DNA from: Actinoplanes rectilineatus
Lineage (GTDB): Bacteria > Actinomycetota > Actinomycetes > Mycobacteriales > Micromonosporaceae
Assembly (NCBI RefSeq): GCF_000962825.1
Contig: NZ_JZKF01000157.1
Span: 1 to 8,685, forward strand
Reading direction: 5' to 3'
DNA: 8,685 nt
Shown here: piece by piece, positions 5,952 through 8,685 of the stretch
Layout: each line of letters begins with the position of its first letter
Position numbering within the stretch: position 1 is the stretch's first letter
Translations under genes and position numbers: made by a program
Notes under the pieces: model-generated
The model's database searches: none
What the model was told of the DNA's origin: nothing
Seen by the model: the letters and a program-made list of their open reading frames with translations, nothing else

Positions 5952-6059
5952 ATGCGGCAGATGCAGTGCTCCATGTCGGCGACACACCGAGAAGTCGACG
6001 GTTCCCCATGCTCGAAAGCGTCGAAGCCGAGTGCTGACGGCCTGACTGACGACATCTAA
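5952..6059 (+). CDS. Candidate 35-aa leaderless small protein, unknown
   Basis: An open frame begins ATG CGG CAG ATG at 5952 and ends in TAA at 6057-6059, giving MRQMQCSMSATHREVDGSPC followed by 15 more residues rich in Ser, Lys and Asp. It has two cysteines and no hydrophobic segment or known motif. The only support is its position: the ATG sits 6 nt after TAGGTT, inside the GntR operator, which suits a leaderless transcript divergent from and repressed by GntR. The frame stays open again from 6060 to 6244, with a GTG at 6105 in a purine-rich setting. The ORF could be chance. Confidence 0.25.
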   Translation: MRQMQCSMSATHREVDGSPCSKASKPSADGLTDDI

Positions 6060-6317
6060 GCCACCTCCAAGCCCGAGCGCCGTCCGTGTGCCAGAGGTCT
6101 GTTGGTGGAGGAGGTGAGGCATAACGACGAGGTTTTCCGCAGGACGGGGAGTCGCGACGGGAACGTCAGGATGTCTCTACCTCTGGAGGCGTCGAGGGTG
6201 GTGCTTCGCGAGGGTCGTGCTTCGCGAGGGGTTCGTCCCCAGTGGTGAGGCGCTTTCGACGTTGACCAGTGCGTCGGCTTCGCGGTCCTCGGGGTTCGGG
6301 CGCTGGTGTGTGGTGGT
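6060..6317. other. Intergenic stretch with a 16-bp-period duplication
   Basis: No recognisable gene. GTGCTTCGCGAGGG occurs twice, at 6201-6214 and 6217-6230, separated by TC. CACCTCC (6062-6068) and GGAGGTG (6110-6116) are complementary across a 41-nt loop. On the minus strand a long frame crosses this region, but it is the opposite frame of the PAC2 gene running past that gene's end and has no independent support. Confidence 0.5.
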
Positions 6318-6343
6318 GCGGTCCCGGATCAGGCCGGGACCGC
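6318..6343 (-). terminator. Strong hairpin after the PAC2 stop
   Basis: The 10-bp arms GCGGTCCCGG (6318-6327) and CCGGGACCGC (6334-6343) are perfectly complementary around a 6-nt loop. The hairpin starts 8 nt beyond the PAC2 stop codon on the minus strand. The sequence after it is CA-rich with no run of T, so it would be a tract-less terminator or an mRNA 3' stabiliser, both common in high-G+C actinomycetes. Confidence 0.7.
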
Positions 6344-6351
6344 GACCCCGT

Positions 6352-7221
6352 TCACCAGGAGCCGGCAGTCGGGCCGGCCGAGCCGCCGCGACGGCGCAGG
6401 TATTTCTCGAACTCGCTGGCGATCTCGTCGCCCGTGAGGGGCTGGATGCCCGCGTCACCGACGCGCTCCTCGAGCTCGCGCACATATTCGCCGAGTTCGG
6501 CGTCCTGCTCGGCGGCGGCGCGGACGCGCTTCTCCCACTCGTCGGCCTGCTCGGCGAGATCGGCCATCGGCACCGGCAGGTCGAGAACGTCCTCGATGCG
6601 GCTGAGCAGGGCGAGCGTCGCTTTCGGGCAGGGCGGGTTGTTCGCGTAGTGCGGGACGTGCACCCAGAACGACAGCGCGTCGAGCTCGGCGCGACTGCCC
6701 GCCTCCTGCAGGACACCGACTATGCCGGTGGGGCCGTCGTAGCGGGTGGGGACGACCTTGTACTTCTCGGCCATCTCGGGGTCGGACGCGCTGCCACTGA
6801 TCGGAAGCGGGCGGGTGTAGGGCACGTCGGCCAGCAGGGCGCCGAGCAGGACGATGCGGTTGACCTCGAGACTGTGGCAGATCTCCAGGACCGACTCGCA
6901 GAAGGTGCGCCAGCGCATGCTCGGCTCGATGCCGCGGATCAGGACCACGTCACGGTCGGCGCCGGGCGGACTGGCCACCGTGAACCGGGTGGTCGGCCAC
7001 TCGATCTTGCGGGTCTCGCCCTCGGCCATGGTGATGGTGGGCCGGCTGACCTGGAAGTCGTAGAAGTCCTCGGGATCGATGCTGGTGACCTCACGGGCCT
7101 GCCAGACCTGCTCGAGGTGTTCCACGGCCGCGGTCGAAGCATCCGCAGCATCGTTCCACCCCTCGAAGGCGGCGATGGCCACGGGAGAGCGGAGCAGCGG
7201 GAGGCCGTCGAACTCAGTCAT
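6352..7221 (-). CDS. PAC2 family protein
   Basis: Predicted 289-aa soluble protein of the PAC2 (proteasome assembly chaperone 2-like) family, conserved in actinobacteria; its biochemical role there is not settled. Family signatures seen are the start FDGLPLLRSPVAIAAFEGWNDAADAST (4-30), VLIRGIEPSMRWRTF (93-107), IVLLGALLADVPYTRP (123-138), GPTGIVGVLQ (163-172) and WVHVPHY (186-192). They are followed by a helical, charged C-terminal segment (about 215-256) and a basic end EFEKYLRRR. Length fits the family. ATG at 7221 is chosen over the in-frame GTG at 7251 because homology-like sequence starts right after it and a -10-like TAGGCT lies 7 nt upstream, implying a leaderless mRNA. It appears to be monocistronic, followed by a strong hairpin. 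Confidence 0.9.
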   Translation of the reverse strand: MTEFDGLPLLRSPVAIAAFEGWNDAADASTAAVEHLEQVWQAREVTSIDPEDFYDFQVSRPTITMAEGETRKIEWPTTRFTVASPPGADRDVVLIRGIEPSMRWRTFCESVLEICHSLEVNRIVLLGALLADVPYTRPLPISGSASDPEMAEKYKVVPTRYDGPTGIVGVLQEAGSRAELDALSFWVHVPHYANNPPCPKATLALLSRIEDVLDLPVPMADLAEQADEWEKRVRAAAEQDAELGEYVRELEERVGDAGIQPLTGDEIASEFEKYLRRRGGSAGPTAGSW

Positions 7222-7228
7222 GGGAGAC

Positions 7229-7234
7229 AGCCTA
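7229..7234 (-). promoter_or_regulatory. -10 element TAGGCT of the PAC2 gene
   Basis: On the minus strand TAGGCT fits TAnnnT and is followed by 7 nt and then the ATG at 7221. No Shine-Dalgarno sequence precedes that ATG, so transcription probably starts at or next to the start codon. No convincing -35 hexamer is visible. The identical hexamer occupies the same place before the kinase gene at 8352. Confidence 0.5.
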
Positions 7235-7251
7235 CGTGCGGGGTCCGACAC

Positions 7252-7608
7252 GCACCCGGCGGCCGCGCTCGGCGTGCCGTCCCACAGGCCGGACGGAGAC
7301 CGCGATCACAGCCTCGTCCGCCCGGGGAAACCCGCCTTTGCGTGCTCTGAGCGCCTTACTCGTTCTTCGTCGACGGTACGCCCACCGACCCCGAAACCGT
7401 CTGCCCCAGCCGGCCCATGCCCCCGCCGCCGAAACCGTCCGCCTGGTCCGCCTGGTCCGCCCGGTGGCGTCGGGGTGGAGTCAGTAACCGGCGGTGCTGG
7501 CGGGTGATCCCGGCGATGCCGCGTTTCCGCATGATCCACTCGTCGTCGAGGGTTCTCGTGTTCGCGGGTTTCGGCACCACCGCGGGACTGTGGCGCTCGG
7601 GCTGGTTC
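7252..7608. other. Gene-free stretch between PAC2 and the kinase gene
   Basis: Open frames here (for example minus 7356-7580 and 7306-7539) lack ribosome binding sites and domains and are Gly/Pro/Arg-rich from base composition. Short repeats are visible: CCGAAACCGTC at 7391-7401 and 7429-7439, followed by three 9-bp units GTCCGCCTG, GTCCGCCTG and GTCCGCCCG at 7437-7463. No terminator hairpin for the APH-like gene is evident near 7600. Confidence 0.5.
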
Positions 7609-8352
7609 CTACGCCAGAGCGGCTGCGAATACGGTTTGGAAGCGGGCCACGAAAGCCTTCTCCGCCGAGGTCCACGCCAACACCTCGGTGGGCGGGGGTC
7701 CGGAGATCACGGGTGGCCCGTTGGAGGCGCGTGCGGTCCAGAAGTACTCGTTGCGTACCAGGCGTTCGTGGACGGCGTCCATGAGTCGAGCGCGTTGAGC
7801 TGCGGAAAGTCGGTAGGCGTCGGCCAAGACGCGGACCTGATGCGCTTGGCTCGCCACGTATCCTCGTGTCGGCTTTGACGAGATGCACCAGGACCAGGCC
7901 ATGTAGGCGACGTCGTCGAGGGGGTCACCGGCGGAGGCGAAGTCGAAGTCGATGAAAGCGACCGGTCGGCCGTGACGGAAGACGGTGTTGTTCGGCCCTG
8001 CGTCGTTGTGGCAGATCACCGGTCCGCCGCCGAGGCGTTCGGCGAGAGCCTGGCTCGCCTCATGGAAGCGGCGCAGCAGCGAGCCGGCAGCCGCGACCTG
8101 GTCGTCGGTCAGTGCGCGCCACTTCGCAGGGACATCACCCGGCAGGAACTCCAGGATGTCCCGGTCGAGTTCGTCGCGGCCGAGATGCTGCGGGACGCCG
8201 TCGAAGCCGGCCTGAGCAAAGTGCAGCAACAGCGTCCGTGTGAAAGCCGACTTCGGTCGTCGCACCGTCTGACCGATCTTGACGATGCCGGGGGTCAACC
8301 GGCCGCCACCCAGAATCATTTCGGACGGGTCCGCTTCCTCACCGGCGACCAC
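7609..8352 (-). CDS. APH-superfamily phosphotransferase (aminoglycoside phosphotransferase-like fold)
   Basis: Predicted 247-aa protein-kinase-like small-molecule kinase. The catalytic motif is HNDAGPNN (His115, Asp117, Asn122), matching the HxDxxxxN pattern of APH and choline kinases, and the metal-binding motif is FIDFDFAS (Asp135), followed by GDPLDDVAYMAW. The N-lobe is compact: GGGRLTPGIVKIG acts as the glycine-rich strand and TVRRP follows, with no full-length first lobe. GTG at 8352 is chosen because there is a -10-like TAGGCT 6 nt upstream and no better start; it is probably leaderless. The substrate is unknown. Most members of this group have no proven antibiotic activity, so a resistance label is not justified. 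It appears monocistronic. Confidence 0.88.
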   Translation of the reverse strand: MVAGEEADPSEMILGGGRLTPGIVKIGQTVRRPKSAFTRTLLLHFAQAGFDGVPQHLGRDELDRDILEFLPGDVPAKWRALTDDQVAAAGSLLRRFHEASQALAERLGGGPVICHNDAGPNNTVFRHGRPVAFIDFDFASAGDPLDDVAYMAWSWCISSKPTRGYVASQAHQVRVLADAYRLSAAQRARLMDAVHERLVRNEYFWTARASNGPPVISGPPPTEVLAWTSAEKAFVARFQTVFAAALA

Positions 8353-8358
8353 TCGCTC

Positions 8359-8364
8359 AGCCTA
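8359..8364 (-). promoter_or_regulatory. -10 element TAGGCT of the APH-like gene
   Basis: The minus strand reads TAGGCT, then GAGCGA, then GTG at 8352. The spacing and lack of a Shine-Dalgarno sequence fit leaderless initiation at a GTG codon. A -35 is not recognisable. It matches the PAC2 promoter hexamer base for base. Confidence 0.45.
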
Positions 8365-8476
8365 TGCGCACTGGCCGCTGCCGAGGCGACCTCCATGGTC
8401 GACCCGTGGCGCGGACAGATCCTGAAGACGTGAGCTGACCGGGCTAGACACCTAATCGCAGTCAGGGTCTGTCTCT
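8365..8476. other. Short intergenic segment, nothing recognised
   Basis: Lies between the APH-like promoter and the hairpin array. It includes CTAGACACCTAATCG, less G+C-rich than its surroundings, but no gene, clear promoter pair or strong hairpin is seen. Confidence 0.4.
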
Positions 8477-8668
8477 GTGGTGATTTCGGGCGCTCAGCAC
8501 GCCCGAATTCACCACACTCACAACAGCGTGGTGATTTCGGGCGTCCAGCGCGCCCGTATTCACCACACTCACAACAGCGTGGTGACTTGGGGCGTCCAGC
8601 GCGCCCGTATTCACCACACCGCCACGGGTGTGGTGACTTCGGGCGTCCAGCGCGCCCGAAATCACCAC
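8477..8668. repeat. Tandem array of four 39-bp palindromes, 51-bp period
   Basis: Units lie at 8477-8515, 8528-8566, 8579-8617 and 8630-8668, separated by exactly 12 nt. Each unit has a 16-nt left arm (GTGGTGAYTTSGGGCG), a 7-nt loop (CTCAGCA in unit 1, TCCAGCG in the other three) and a 16-nt right arm ending in TCACCAC. The spacer is ACTCACAACAGC after units 1 and 2 and ACCGCCACGGGT after unit 3. Arms pair at 13-15 of 16 positions; arm position 8 is mispaired in every unit. No T-tract follows. The array may continue beyond the window. Confidence 0.95.
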
Positions 8669-8685
8669 GCGGACGGGCTTCGCAC

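Noticed and set aside
5856..6122. Minus-strand 88-aa frame upstream of and overlapping GntR
   Set aside because: It overlaps the GntR start in another frame, crosses its operator, and lacks a ribosome binding site and any recognisable motif.
7306..7580. Small Gly/Pro-rich minus-strand frames in the PAC2-kinase gap
   Set aside because: Composition-driven repeats (GGPGGPGG) from short G+C-rich tandem units; no start signal or homology.
7609..8352. Annotation as an aminoglycoside resistance gene
   Set aside because: Only the general APH/choline-kinase catalytic motifs are present; no signature of a named resistance enzyme is visible and no antibiotic genes are nearby.
8462..8668. Minus-strand open frame with a 17-residue repeat (VVNTGALDA...HHAVVS)
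   Set aside because: It is a by-product of the 51-bp array: 51 is a multiple of three, so no stop appears. Its start codon is the arm of a hairpin, there is no ribosome binding site, and the hairpin structure explains the sequence better than a protein does.
8477..8668. Possible CRISPR array
   Set aside because: Repeats are 39-bp palindromes that differ from each other, and spacers are only 12 nt and nearly identical. CRISPR arrays show the reverse pattern, and no cas gene is present.

Overview
This is a G+C-rich window with strong G/C preference at third codon positions. It uses GTG as well as ATG starts and has several -10-like hexamers of the form TAnnnT placed 6-7 nt before a start codon. 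The gene set is NarL-type two-component system, TetR, GntR/UTRA, PAC2 and APH-like kinase. Together these point to a filamentous actinomycete; Micromonosporaceae (Actinoplanes-like) is a reasonable guess, but the species cannot be read from the sequence. I see no rRNA, tRNA, transposase, phage gene, CRISPR or biosynthetic core enzyme.

Layout. Positions 1-507 hold no convincing gene; they begin with ten perfect copies of an 8-bp tandem repeat. A GNAT acetyltransferase (minus, 508-1050) and a TetR regulator (plus, 1103-1744) diverge from a short shared promoter carrying an inverted repeat, so the TetR protein probably controls both. The TetR gene ends convergently, with a 26-bp overlap, on a LuxR/NarL-type response regulator (1719-2513). 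That gene is translationally coupled to its upstream membrane histidine kinase (2501-3652). Divergent from the kinase, across a promoter full of dyads, is an alpha/beta hydrolase with an N-terminal multi-pass membrane domain (3762-5111). It is the most likely target of the two-component system. A GntR/UTRA regulator (5126-5917) converges on the hydrolase, and its upstream region has a CTAG-type palindrome and a possible 35-aa leaderless ORF. A PAC2-family gene (6352-7221) follows, with a strong hairpin after its stop. After a gene-free stretch comes an APH-superfamily small-molecule kinase (7609-8352). The window closes with four tandem copies, at exact 51-bp period, of a 39-bp imperfect palindrome (8477-8668).

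How the parts relate. The left half looks like two small self-regulated modules: TetR/GNAT, and sensor kinase/response regulator with a membrane hydrolase. The right half looks like unrelated single genes. I did not find a clearly new multi-gene system. The signals most worth following are the 51-bp hairpin array, the membrane-domain hydrolase paired with its two-component system, and the cluster of apparently leaderless or back-to-back promoters.
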